In this document: positions 47,449 to 56,291 of the stretch, in pieces | How the letters are laid out: each line of letters opens with the position of its first letter | Position numbering within the stretch: the first letter of the stretch is position 1 | Assembly: GCA_029555415.1 (NCBI GenBank) | Contig: JAKPSI010000059.1 | Coordinates: 1-62,703 of the forward strand | Direction: 5' to 3' | Source: Bacteroidota bacterium | Lineage (GTDB): Bacteria > Bacteroidota > Bacteroidia > Chitinophagales > Chitinophagaceae | DNA: 62,703 nt | Made by a program: the position numbers and the translations under genes | Notes under the pieces: generated by a model | Database searches by the model: none | Told to the model about the DNA's origin: nothing | What the model saw: the letters and a program-made list of their open reading frames with translations, nothing else

Positions 47449-48714
47449 ATGACCGAGAAACAAATACTGCTCCTGCTGAACGTACGGTCTTTTGTTACGG
47501 ATCTTTTCCTGACTAAAGTTAACAAAAGCATCAGCTTCCATACACTGGATCATACCCAGGATGTGGTGGAAGCCTGCGAAAAGATGTCCGAATATTACCA
47601 GCTTGAGGAAAACGACAAACTGGCCCTTTCACTTGCCGCCTGGTTCCATGATACCGGCTACAGCGGCGGCAGTGCTGCCGGACATGAAGCCGAGAGCGTG
47701 AATATCGCCACCCGCTTCCTGAATGAACAGCACGTAGAGAGCAATATTACAGAAAAAGTCATCGCCTGTATCAATGCCACCCGGATGCCGCAACAACCTG
47801 CCGGTGAACTGGAAAAGATCATGTGCGATGCGGACCTCTTCCACCTCGGCACCGATGCCTTCCGTGAAAAAAGCAGGTTACTGCGTGAAGAGCTCAATAC
47901 ATTCGGAGGTTTGGATATCTCCAAAAAAGACTGGCGGAAAAGCAATATCAGTTTCCTGGAACAGCATCACTACTTCACCACATACGCTCAGCAGCACCTG
48001 CAACCGATCAAGGAGCAGCATTTGCATGAACTGAAAGCAAAGGAGAATGGAGAAGTAAAAGGTGAGAAAGAAGATAAAAGTGAAAAGGTAAAAGGCAAGA
48101 GTAAAAAAGAGGAACCGGACAAACAGGCGGCTGAAGCGAAGAAAAGAAAAGAGAAGGATAATCAGACGGAGCGCGGCATCTCCACGGTATTCCGCATCAT
48201 GGCCAATAACCATGCATCACTGAGTCAGATGGCGGATTCCAAAGCGAACATCCTCATCTCCGTTAATTCCATCATCCTCACCATCGTGATCTCCACTTTG
48301 TTCAGCAAGCTGGAAACCTATTCCAATCTGCAGATACCGGTGATCGTACTGGTGGCGGTTTGTGTAAGCGCGATCGTGTTCTCTATTCTTGCCACCAGAC
48401 CCAATGTATCAACCGGCACCTTCACACGTGAGGACATTGAACATAAAAAGACCAACCTGCTGTTCTTCGGTAATTTTCATCAGATGAGTTTGCCCGATTA
48501 CGACTGGGCCATGCAGGAAATGCTGAACGACCGTGATTATTTATATGGCAGTATGGTGAAGGACCTCTACTTCCTCGGTGTCGTACTGGCCCGCAAATAC
48601 CGCTATCTCCGTATCGCGTATAACATCTTCATGTTCGGACTTATCATCGCCATGATCGCTTTCGCGCTGGCCTTCATCCTGCCGCAGCCGGTGGTGGTGT
48701 ATACGCCGGGATGA
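47449..48714 (+). CDS. HD-domain phosphohydrolase fused to a Pycsar-type membrane effector (PycTM/DUF5706-like)
   Basis: 421 residues. An HD domain (about 20-190) has the full metal set: His31/His35 (FHTLDH), His67-Asp68 (WFHDTG) and Asp127/Asp129 (CDADLFHLG). A highly charged Lys/Glu linker (about 200-245) follows. The C-terminal domain (about 250-421) starts ISTVFRIMANNHASLSQMAD-SKANILISVNSII, the signature of the Pycsar transmembrane effector family, with helices at about 265-285, 295-315 and 391-410. Pycsar effectors respond to cyclic pyrimidine nucleotides in phage defence; the HD domain could degrade or sense a nucleotide. No cyclase is nearby. Confidence 0.87.
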   Translation: MTEKQILLLLNVRSFVTDLFLTKVNKSISFHTLDHTQDVVEACEKMSEYYQLEENDKLALSLAAWFHDTGYSGGSAAGHEAESVNIATRFLNEQHVESNITEKVIACINATRMPQQPAGELEKIMCDADLFHLGTDAFREKSRLLREELNTFGGLDISKKDWRKSNISFLEQHHYFTTYAQQHLQPIKEQHLHELKAKENGEVKGEKEDKSEKVKGKSKKEEPDKQAAEAKKRKEKDNQTERGISTVFRIMANNHASLSQMADSKANILISVNSIILTIVISTLFSKLETYSNLQIPVIVLVAVCVSAIVFSILATRPNVSTGTFTREDIEHKKTNLLFFGNFHQMSLPDYDWAMQEMLNDRDYLYGSMVKDLYFLGVVLARKYRYLRIAYNIFMFGLIIAMIAFALAFILPQPVVVYTPG

Positions 48715-48740
48715 TCCCCTTTAATAATATTGTATGCATA

Positions 48741-48766
48741 AAAAATCCCGGCTCAAAGGCCGGGAT
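48741..48766 (-). terminator. intrinsic terminator of korA
   Basis: ATCCCGGC (48745-48752), six-base loop, GCCGGGAT (48759-48766); on the minus strand it runs into T-rich sequence. It may also stop the convergent HD-Pycsar transcript, but the T-run on that side is weak. Confidence 0.85.
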
Positions 48767-48787
48767 CCTATTTTCTATCAGATCTTA

Positions 48788-50632
48788 TTACAGGTATTTG
48801 CTGAACTCATCCACCAGTTCACCTTTGGTCAGGGGAACACCCATGATCTTGTTGTATCCTTTCGCATCCACCAGGAACTGATCACGGATGATCTTGATGA
48901 GCTGTCCGTTGTTGAGCTCAGGGATGATCACCGTTTCGTAATTCTTCAGGATCTCGCCCAGGTTCTTGGGGAAAGGACGGATATAGCGGAGATGTGCATG
49001 TGCAACGGATTTGCCCTGTGCCAGCAATTCAGATACCGCGCTCTTGATGGCACCATACGTGGAGCCCCATCCGAGTATGAGCACTTTACCTTTTGCAGGA
49101 CCGTTATCGATCGTTTGCAGCGGAATAAAGTCTGCGATCTTATCCACTTTCGCCTGACGCGTTTTCACCATATGCTGGTGGTTATCCGGATCATAACTTA
49201 CGTTACCGGTTCCATCCTGTTTTTCGATACCACCGATACGGTGTTCCAGTCCGGGTGTACCGGGTATAGCCCAGGGACGAACGAGTCTTTCATCACGTGC
49301 GTAAGAACGAAGCACCGTTTCTCCTTCCGCCAGCTCTTTCTTGAAGGTCACTTTGATCTCCGGCAGGTCGGCTGTTTTCGGGAATTTCCAGGGCTCTGCG
49401 CCATTGGCGATATAACCATCACTGAGCAACATCACCGGGGTCATGTGCTGGAGTGACATGCGGCAAGCTTCAAATGCCACATCAAAACAATCACTCGGTG
49501 TGCTGGCAGAAATGACCGGCATCGGACATTCACCGTTACGGCCGTAATATGCCTGCATGAGGTCGGACTGTTCTGTTTTAGTGGGGAGACCGGTTGAAGG
49601 GCCACCACGCTGGATGTTCACGATCACCAGGGGAATTTCCAGCATCACGGCCAGACCCATGGCTTCACCCTTGAGGGCGATACCGGGACCAGAGCTTGTT
49701 GTGATCGCAAGGGCACCGCCGTAGCTGGCACCGATAGCGGATGTGATCGCAGCGATCTCATCTTCCGCCTGATAAGTTTTGATACCGAAATTCTTGTGAC
49801 GGGCCAGCTCATGCAGGATGTCGGTTGCAGGAGTAATGGGATAAGAACCCAGGAACAGCTGCAATCCGCTTTTCTGCGCGGCCGCGATCAGTCCGTAAGA
49901 CAGCGACTGGTTACCCATGATGGAACGGTACGTACCGGGTTCCATCTTCGCTTTCTCAACGGTATAAGTAGTAGTGAATGTTTCAGTGGTATCTCCGTAA
50001 TTGTAACCAGCGGTCAGCACTTTCACGTTACTTTCCATGATATCCGGCTTCTTGCTGAATTTATCACGGATGAAGTTGATCGTGTTCTCCATATCGCGGT
50101 TGTACATCCAGTACAGGAAGCCCAGCACGAACATGTTCTTGGCGCGGTCCTTTTCTTTCATACCCAATGTCGCATCCTTCAATGCTTCGCGGGTCATCTT
50201 GGTCACGTCCATTTTGATCACCTCGTAGTTACCGAGACTGCCATCTTCAACCGGGTTCACACCTTCGGGGTAATTGGCAAGGCGCAGGTTCTTGGCATCG
50301 AAACCATCGGTGTTCACAATGATCTTGCCGCCTTTCTTGAGGCTTTTCAGGTTCACTTTCAGGGCTGCGGCGTTCATGGCCACCAGCACATCACAGGAAT
50401 CACCGGGGGTGAAGATGCGGTCGCTGGAAAAACGCAGCTGGTATCCGCTCACACCGGGAAGGGAGCCCTGGGGGGCCCGGATCTCGGCGGGGAAATCGGG
50501 GAAAGTGGCCAGGTCAATGCCCAACAGGGCCGTGTTATTGGAGAACTGGGTACCGGTTAACTGCATACCATCGCCGCTGTCGCCGGCGAACTTGATCACT
50601 ACATCGCTGAGTACTTCTTGCTTACGGGTCAT
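48788..50632 (-). CDS. korA: 2-oxoacid:ferredoxin oxidoreductase, alpha (fused gamma-alpha) subunit
   Basis: 614 residues from ATG 50632 (a TTG three codons earlier is the alternative). The first ~190 residues are the gamma-type domain (KFAGDSGDGMQLTGTQFS, FPAEIRAPQGSLPGVSGYQL); the remainder is the alpha subunit (GNQSLSYGLIAAAQKSGLQL, YPITPATDILHELARH, QAEDEIAAITSAIGASYGGA, TSSGPGIALKGEAMGLA). With a thiamine-diphosphate beta subunit it oxidises 2-oxoglutarate (or a related 2-oxoacid) to the acyl-CoA and reduced ferredoxin. No beta subunit gene is adjacent, so korB must lie elsewhere or the pairing is unusual. Confidence 0.92.
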   Translation of the reverse strand: MTRKQEVLSDVVIKFAGDSGDGMQLTGTQFSNNTALLGIDLATFPDFPAEIRAPQGSLPGVSGYQLRFSSDRIFTPGDSCDVLVAMNAAALKVNLKSLKKGGKIIVNTDGFDAKNLRLANYPEGVNPVEDGSLGNYEVIKMDVTKMTREALKDATLGMKEKDRAKNMFVLGFLYWMYNRDMENTINFIRDKFSKKPDIMESNVKVLTAGYNYGDTTETFTTTYTVEKAKMEPGTYRSIMGNQSLSYGLIAAAQKSGLQLFLGSYPITPATDILHELARHKNFGIKTYQAEDEIAAITSAIGASYGGALAITTSSGPGIALKGEAMGLAVMLEIPLVIVNIQRGGPSTGLPTKTEQSDLMQAYYGRNGECPMPVISASTPSDCFDVAFEACRMSLQHMTPVMLLSDGYIANGAEPWKFPKTADLPEIKVTFKKELAEGETVLRSYARDERLVRPWAIPGTPGLEHRIGGIEKQDGTGNVSYDPDNHQHMVKTRQAKVDKIADFIPLQTIDNGPAKGKVLILGWGSTYGAIKSAVSELLAQGKSVAHAHLRYIRPFPKNLGEILKNYETVIIPELNNGQLIKIIRDQFLVDAKGYNKIMGVPLTKGELVDEFSKYL

Positions 50633-50738
50633 TTTTATCAATTATCCGGCGAATTTACTACATGTTAGCGTTCCTTTTGCACTGATTTTACTCAAACGTT
50701 TTCAGGCAGTTTTAGGACAAAAATCAGGTTCCCGGGCC

Positions 50739-50770
50739 TTTGCAATCTGCCCCGGGCTGGCTTATATTTA
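50739..50770 (+). promoter_or_regulatory. candidate promoter of the transglutaminase operon
   Basis: TTTG (50739-50742), 20 bases, TATATTTA (50763-50770; one mismatch to TAnnTTTG), 5 bases before the start codon at 50776. The transcript would have almost no leader. Confidence 0.5.
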
Positions 50771-50775
50771 AGGAT

Positions 50776-52719
50776 ATGAAAAAATGGCTGTTCCTGACCT
50801 CCCTGGCCCTGCTGGCCCTGCCCGGTATTTCCCGGGCCCAGACGGATGAAGACACGTATGAAGCCAACCGGCTGAAGAAGCTTTTCCCGGATGAACGGGT
50901 GGTGGCCACCCTCCAGGAAGAGGAATACAATTTCGACAAGGGCAAGGGTACCGATAACCTGCCGGTGGTATCAGCCACGGTCAGGACCGGCATCAACCTG
51001 ATCTCGCTCCGGGAACGGGCGAGCATGCAGTATTTCGATTTCTACAATTCTTTCAGCAAGATCACGTCTTTCAAACAGCTGGAAAAAGTGAAGGGCATTT
51101 TCGGGATGAAGAAGAATTATAACGTGGGTTATGCGATCGACCGCTCGGCCACCAGCAGCGAGATCTTTTCGGATGACAGTCGCGTGAAATATTTCAACAT
51201 CGGCTTCACCGGTTTTGCCGATGTGACCCGGATCGAATCGGAAAAGAAATACCTCGACAGCAAATATCTGACGACCTTATACTTCCACAGCTGGTATCCG
51301 ATCAAAGAAAAGGTCATCCGTATCCGGGTGCCCGATTGGATGCAGGTATCGATCCGTGAATTCAATTTCGCGGGATACAAGGTGGAGAAACAGAAATTGG
51401 CAGCGGACAAGAACATCACAGAATATGTCTTCCGCCTCAAGAACTGTGTGGCGATGAAGAACGAGGAAAGTGCCGTGGGACGTGGCTTCCAGTGGCCGCA
51501 TATCGTTGTCGTTATTACCGGCTTCAAGGATGATGGCAAAGAGGTGAAAGGCTTCAAGGATGTATCGGACCTCTACCGGTGGTACAATTACCTGTATCAG
51601 AAAACCGGGAATGATCCGCAGCAACTGAAAGCGAAAGTGACGGAGATCACAGCAGGCAAAACGACCGACCTCGATAAAGTGAAAGCGATCTTCTACTGGG
51701 TGCAGGACAATATCCGCTACATCGCATTCGAGGATGGCCTCGCGGGATTCGTCCCCACATCCGCGCAAGATGTTTTCAAAGCCAAGTATGGTGATTGCAA
51801 GGGTATGGCCAACCTGATGACGGAGATGCTGAAACTGGCGGGACAAACCGCTTACATCACCTGGATCGGTACGCGACACCTGCCGTATGATTATACATTG
51901 CCTTCTTTATGCGTCGATAACCACTGCATCTGCACCGTGGTACTCGGCGGCAAACAATATTACCTGGATGGCACGGAAAAATATGTGCCCTTCGGCGAAT
52001 ACGCTTTCCGCATTCAGGGCAAAGAGGTGCTGATCGGAAAAGGCGATGCTTTTGAGGTGCAGAAGATCCCGGTACAGGAAAAGGAAAAGAGCAAGATCCT
52101 TACCCAGACCAGCTTCCAGCTGAAGGACAGTATCCTGAAAGGACACGTGAAAGTGACCATGACCGGTGAACAGCGTACCGGCTTCCATCAGTATTACCAT
52201 GATCTGCCGAACGATGAGAAAGAAAAATTCATCGAACGGTTTCTGGGATTCGGCAACAAGAACCTGATCGTAACGAATATCAAAAGATCGGACCTCGATA
52301 ACCGTGAGATCCCGGTGGTGATCGAAGGCGATATCGACCTGAGTAATTATGTCATCACGGAAGACAAGGAAGTATATGCGGGCATCGACTTCTTCCCGGA
52401 GAACCTGAGAGGCTATATCCCGGGAAAAGACCGCCAAAGTGATTATGAACTCTTCTCCAGTTATGTGGCGGAAGATGAGACCGAACTCATCCTGCCCGCA
52501 GGCTACAAAGTGGTATCCACGCCTCCTGCGATCAATGAACAGGCGGAAGACTACGGCGTGAATGCATCCTATACGATCAACGGAAACAAAGTGCTGTTCA
52601 AAAAAAGTCTGTCGTTCAACACCGGCCGCATCCGTCATGATGACTTCGAGAACTGGAAAGCATTCATCAAGAAACTGAAGGATTTCAACAGCAACCTGAT
52701 CCTCATCAAAAAACCCTGA
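50776..52719 (+). CDS. exported DUF3857/transglutaminase-like protein (catalytic residues intact)
   Basis: 647 residues from ATG 50776, which gives a signal peptide (about 1-21, ending SRAQ). A beta-rich DUF3857-type region (about 40-260) is followed by a transglutaminase-like core: Cys341 in YGDCKGMANL, His in CVDNHCICTV and Asp in YYLDGTEKY, so the Cys-His-Asp triad is intact. The C-terminal part is beta-rich. Such proteins are periplasmic peptidases or cross-linking enzymes; substrate unknown. The next gene starts 10 bases later and is a related protein. Confidence 0.88.
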   Translation: MKKWLFLTSLALLALPGISRAQTDEDTYEANRLKKLFPDERVVATLQEEEYNFDKGKGTDNLPVVSATVRTGINLISLRERASMQYFDFYNSFSKITSFKQLEKVKGIFGMKKNYNVGYAIDRSATSSEIFSDDSRVKYFNIGFTGFADVTRIESEKKYLDSKYLTTLYFHSWYPIKEKVIRIRVPDWMQVSIREFNFAGYKVEKQKLAADKNITEYVFRLKNCVAMKNEESAVGRGFQWPHIVVVITGFKDDGKEVKGFKDVSDLYRWYNYLYQKTGNDPQQLKAKVTEITAGKTTDLDKVKAIFYWVQDNIRYIAFEDGLAGFVPTSAQDVFKAKYGDCKGMANLMTEMLKLAGQTAYITWIGTRHLPYDYTLPSLCVDNHCICTVVLGGKQYYLDGTEKYVPFGEYAFRIQGKEVLIGKGDAFEVQKIPVQEKEKSKILTQTSFQLKDSILKGHVKVTMTGEQRTGFHQYYHDLPNDEKEKFIERFLGFGNKNLIVTNIKRSDLDNREIPVVIEGDIDLSNYVITEDKEVYAGIDFFPENLRGYIPGKDRQSDYELFSSYVAEDETELILPAGYKVVSTPPAINEQAEDYGVNASYTINGNKVLFKKSLSFNTGRIRHDDFENWKAFIKKLKDFNSNLILIKKP

Positions 52720-52729
52720 CCCTGTACGC

Positions 52730-54877
52730 ATGAAAAAGATATTCCTACTGCTCTTCAGCTTACCCTGTTTTCTGGCCGCATCTGCTCAGGATGATGATAC
52801 CTTCAGCGAAGGCAAACTCAGGGATATTTCAGAGAACATGAAACTCATCTGGAATGACAATGATCCCGATTTCACACAAAGCAATGTGCCTGCAAAATGG
52901 AACAATGAAAGCGGTGTCATCATCGCGCAAAAGACACGCTTCAGTTTTGACAAGGATGCTTCCAAGCTGGCGGTGTATGAGATCACGCACCGGAAGATCC
53001 GGCTGATCGACCGTGATGCCGTCAACACCTATTCTTATTTCTATTTCCGTATCGGCTCTTCCCGTGACGCTGCCGGATTGCATATCATCAAACCAAATGG
53101 CAGTGTGCAGGATATATCCCTCCGGAACGCGCTGCTGGTGGAGGATAACAGCGATGTGCCTTCTACCTTCGCCCCGTATATCGGCAAAGCAAGTACGCTG
53201 TATGATAAGAGCCACAGCCGCGCTACCTATTATAAGATCGCGGTGCCCGACCTCGCTCCCGGTGATGTCATTGAATACGGAACGATCTTTTATGATGACA
53301 ATACGGTGAAGAAAATGAGCTTCATCGAATTCGATCCCATCTATTATGTCTGCACCCGCGAGTATCCGGTGATCAGTCAGAAATTCGAGATCGATACAGA
53401 TGACAAATCCTTCGTCAATTCCAAATCCACGCAAGGTGCACCGGAATTCAAAGAGACCGGCAACAGCAATGCGGATTATACATGGGAGGACCGCAACCGC
53501 GAGAAGCTGAAGGACACACGCTGGGTGAACAGTCTGGTGGAATTACCGATGGTGAAATTCCAGATCGTGTTCTCCCGCAGTGAGAACCGTTCCGATCTCT
53601 TCATTGGTGATAAGGGCGAACTGAAACAGAATATCAGTCCGGAAGAGCTGGCCAAAAAGATGAATGTGCTGTACGACAAACTGGATGGCTCCATGTATTT
53701 TAATCTGGCCAAAGCCTATATCAAACAAACCGGCGCGGCGGAAATACCGGAAGCGGATTACATCAGCAAGGTGTATTATATCATCCGCCACATTTCATTC
53801 TATAAAGCGGAAGGATTCTCCAGTCCGCTGTTCGCGGCCATCCTCACACAATGTTTGGACCTGCGCAAGATACCGTATGACCTGATCGTGACCGCTCCCA
53901 ATACTTTGACCAAACCCGAGAACATCATCTTCCGCAGTGAGCCGGAATGGCTGGTGCGGGTGAAGAACAAATACATCTGCAATGCCACTGCATTCTCCAA
54001 TCCGTATGAGTTGCGGGAAGAATTCCTGAACACCCCGGCCTTCATCATCTCACTGGGCAAAGCACCAACAGCGACACCCGTGACCCTGCCCGCCAGCAAT
54101 CCGGAAGAGAACATCACCACCAATACCTTAACCGCGACACTCGATACCGCTGGCAGGAAATTAATGATCAGCCACCAGCGCAACGCAACCGGCATGAGTA
54201 AACTGTTCTATAACGTACAGGCACTTGCGTACACGACCGCCATGGATGAGGACTTCCGCAGTTATGGTGGTGAAGATGACGTACGGGGCGGTATGCGTCC
54301 CGATGCGCTGCAATCCTATGAAGACAAACTGCGCGAACGCAAGAAAGAGGACAAGACCAAAAAGCTGGAGTACATGAAAAGCCAGCTGGAGGATGATTTC
54401 CGGAACATCACGAACTACACTGAATTCGTGCTCAATTCCGACGGCCGCAACTGGAAGAAGCAGGAACTGAGTTTTACCAATAAATATGAGCTGACGGACA
54501 TGCTGAGTTTTGCCGGACAGAACCTGCTGATCAATGTGCCCGGCCTTATCGGCGAACAATTATATGTGAACCGTGAAGAACGCAACCGGGAGGTGGACGC
54601 GTTCATGGGTTTCCCGCGCAGTCTGCGGAACATCATCAACTTCACCATTCCCGACGGTTACAAAGTGGTGGGACTGAACAACCTCAACATCAATATCGAC
54701 AACGAGACCGGCACTTTCGCGGTCATGGCCACGGTGGAAGGCAATCAGCTGAGCATTCTGGTGAAGAAGCGGTACAAGCAGATGATCGTGAAGAAGGAGA
54801 ATTGGGGGAAGCTTTTACAGTTCCTTGATGCAGCCTTTACTTTTTCTCAGAAAAAAATATTGCTTAAGAAACTCTGA
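52730..54877 (+). CDS. exported DUF3857 protein with a degenerate transglutaminase core
   Basis: 715 residues, signal peptide about 1-19 (ending AASAQ). DUF3857 region (about 40-250; IIKPNGSVQDIS, PDLAPGDVIEYG) followed by a transglutaminase-like region (about 290-440). Aligning by eye with the upstream protein, the catalytic Cys is Ser (EGFSSPLFAAILTQ), the His position reads Trp (SEPEWLVRVKN) and the Asp is Asn (YICNATAF). It is thus likely catalytically dead and perhaps a partner of the upstream enzyme, with which it forms an operon. Confidence 0.85.
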   Translation: MKKIFLLLFSLPCFLAASAQDDDTFSEGKLRDISENMKLIWNDNDPDFTQSNVPAKWNNESGVIIAQKTRFSFDKDASKLAVYEITHRKIRLIDRDAVNTYSYFYFRIGSSRDAAGLHIIKPNGSVQDISLRNALLVEDNSDVPSTFAPYIGKASTLYDKSHSRATYYKIAVPDLAPGDVIEYGTIFYDDNTVKKMSFIEFDPIYYVCTREYPVISQKFEIDTDDKSFVNSKSTQGAPEFKETGNSNADYTWEDRNREKLKDTRWVNSLVELPMVKFQIVFSRSENRSDLFIGDKGELKQNISPEELAKKMNVLYDKLDGSMYFNLAKAYIKQTGAAEIPEADYISKVYYIIRHISFYKAEGFSSPLFAAILTQCLDLRKIPYDLIVTAPNTLTKPENIIFRSEPEWLVRVKNKYICNATAFSNPYELREEFLNTPAFIISLGKAPTATPVTLPASNPEENITTNTLTATLDTAGRKLMISHQRNATGMSKLFYNVQALAYTTAMDEDFRSYGGEDDVRGGMRPDALQSYEDKLRERKKEDKTKKLEYMKSQLEDDFRNITNYTEFVLNSDGRNWKKQELSFTNKYELTDMLSFAGQNLLINVPGLIGEQLYVNREERNREVDAFMGFPRSLRNIINFTIPDGYKVVGLNNLNINIDNETGTFAVMATVEGNQLSILVKKRYKQMIVKKENWGKLLQFLDAAFTFSQKKILLKKL

Positions 54878-54883
54878 TGACAG

Positions 54884-54913
54884 TTTTGGGTTTTGAGTTT
54901 TGGGTTTTGGGTT
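54884..54913 (+). repeat. short TTTTGGG-type simple repeat
   Basis: Four imperfect units of TTTTGGG/TTTTGAG in a row, beginning 6 bases after the DUF3857 stop. Confidence 0.7.
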
Positions 54914-54951
54914 GGCTACGGAGACGATAGCCGCTAATAGCAAACAACAGG

Positions 54952-55002
54952 AGCTTCTCTTGGTTTCATGCAACGGCGCGGAGTCACAGCGACGCAACGA
55001 AA
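54952..55002 (+). repeat. upstream diverged copy of the deacetylase-flanking repeat
   Basis: AGCTTCTCTTGGTTTCATGC followed by AACGGCGC matches 56167-56194 at about 24-25 of 28 positions in direct orientation, and then continues with a GCGACGCAACGAAAG stretch like the other copies. Confidence 0.55.
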
Positions 55003-55180
55003 GCTGGATTTTGAATTCACTACCAAGACTATAGAAACATTTATCCTCCCCCGCTTATTAGGACCCTCTTGCAGCTTGTGGCTTACAACTCTCAGCTCTC
55101 CCCGTTTTCACTAACTTTTAACCAAACACATTTCCATTCCCCTCACCCGTTGATTAATTTCATCTCCTAAACACACCCCA

Positions 55181-56062
55181 ATGACCACCCCCGCAGTCGC
55201 CACAGAGGGCGACCCTGAACCCAGAAGCACTTTCTTTCTTTACATTTTACTGATCGCGTTCGCAGGCTGGCAATGTCAGTCCTCCCCCGCATCTCCTACC
55301 CATCCGCATTTGATCGTAAAGGATACGATACCGGCTGGTATCGCTGATACATCACATTCCAATAATGGAAAGAGAAAGATCTACCTGACTTTTGACGACG
55401 GACCGAACAAAGGCACACGCAATGTACTGGCATTAGTGAAAGCCGAAAATGTGCCGGTGAGTTTTTTCATCGTAGGCGAGCATACCAAAATGAGCGATTG
55501 GCAAAAAACAGTGTGGGACAGTCTGCAGACCGCCAGCGGCATCCTGTTATGCAATCACAGTTATACGCACGCGCTGCATAACAAGTACAGTAAATTCTAT
55601 CAGAACCCGGATACGGTGGTAAAAGATATCCGTCAGGCGGAAACGGAATTGCAGCTGAAGAATCATATCGTGCGGGCACCCGGCCGCAACTGCTGGCGCA
55701 TCGGAGCGTTGTCGTATACGGATATCAAAAAAAGCAAGCCGGCCATAGACAGCTTGCAGGCATCGGGTTTCACGCTCATGGGCTGGGACCTGGAATGGCA
55801 TTTCAATCCCGATACACTGGCACTTATCCATACTGCAGATGAAATGCTGCAACAGATCGACAGTGTGTTCAGGAGAGGCTTCACACAGCAAAAGGGGCAC
55901 CTGGTGCTGCTGGCGCATGATCAGGTTTTTCAGCGGAAAGAAGATCTGGCTCAGCTGAAAATATTGCTGGAAGGGTTGAAGCGGAATAGTAAGTATGAGT
56001 TGCTGCTGGCGAATCAGTATCCGGGCATCGGGGTTGATTCGTTGGTGTTACGAAAGCGATGA
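55181..56062 (+). CDS. polysaccharide deacetylase family protein
   Basis: 293 residues. NodB-type domain (about 63-290) with TFDDGP (Asp pair, about 70-75), the zinc motif NHSYTH, the RAPGRNCWR loop and LLAHD near the end, all expected for carbohydrate esterase family 4. It would deacetylate a polysaccharide or peptidoglycan sugar. The N-terminus (about 1-17) is hydrophilic and is followed by a hydrophobic stretch ending in FAGWQCQSS, so it is probably membrane-anchored or exported with an unusual leader. Direct repeats flank the gene on both sides, and its lipobox is imperfect. Confidence 0.85.
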   Translation: MTTPAVATEGDPEPRSTFFLYILLIAFAGWQCQSSPASPTHPHLIVKDTIPAGIADTSHSNNGKRKIYLTFDDGPNKGTRNVLALVKAENVPVSFFIVGEHTKMSDWQKTVWDSLQTASGILLCNHSYTHALHNKYSKFYQNPDTVVKDIRQAETELQLKNHIVRAPGRNCWRIGALSYTDIKKSKPAIDSLQASGFTLMGWDLEWHFNPDTLALIHTADEMLQQIDSVFRRGFTQQKGHLVLLAHDQVFQRKEDLAQLKILLEGLKRNSKYELLLANQYPGIGVDSLVLRKR

Positions 56063-56291
56063 TTTCACGCAACGACGCAATGACGCTGCGACGCAAAGGA
56101 TACAAACTATTGAACGGATATTTGAACTGAGCAGGAACTGCTAGTAGCTAATGGCTATCAGCTAGCAGCTTCTCTTTGTTTCACGCAACGACGCAATGAC
56201 GCAGTGACGCAACGGATGCAAAATTCTGAACGGATATTTGAACTGAGAAGGAATTGCCAGCAGCTAGTAGCTAACAGCTAGCAGCTCTCTC
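56063..56291 (+). repeat. tandem imperfect repeat (two units of about 115 bases)
   Basis: Unit 1 starts at 56063 and unit 2 at 56179. Both begin TTTCACGCAACGACGCAATG, contain the same middle stretch (GAACGGATATTTGAACTGAG) and end in a run of GCTAGCAG/TAGCAGCTA-type short repeats. Non-coding, directly after the deacetylase stop and before the AIM24 gene end. Confidence 0.8.

Larger units (their letters stand above)
54878..55180. other. 303-base gene-free stretch
   Basis: It contains the TTTTGGG simple repeat, then a diverged copy (54952-54979 and following) of the repeat unit seen after the deacetylase gene, then a T/C-rich stretch with stop codons in all frames. I see no gene and no clear promoter box. 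Confidence 0.5.

Noticed and set aside
56063-56291. CRISPR array
   Set aside because: Only two long units of about 115 bases with conserved interiors, no short repeats with unique spacers, and no cas genes in the window.
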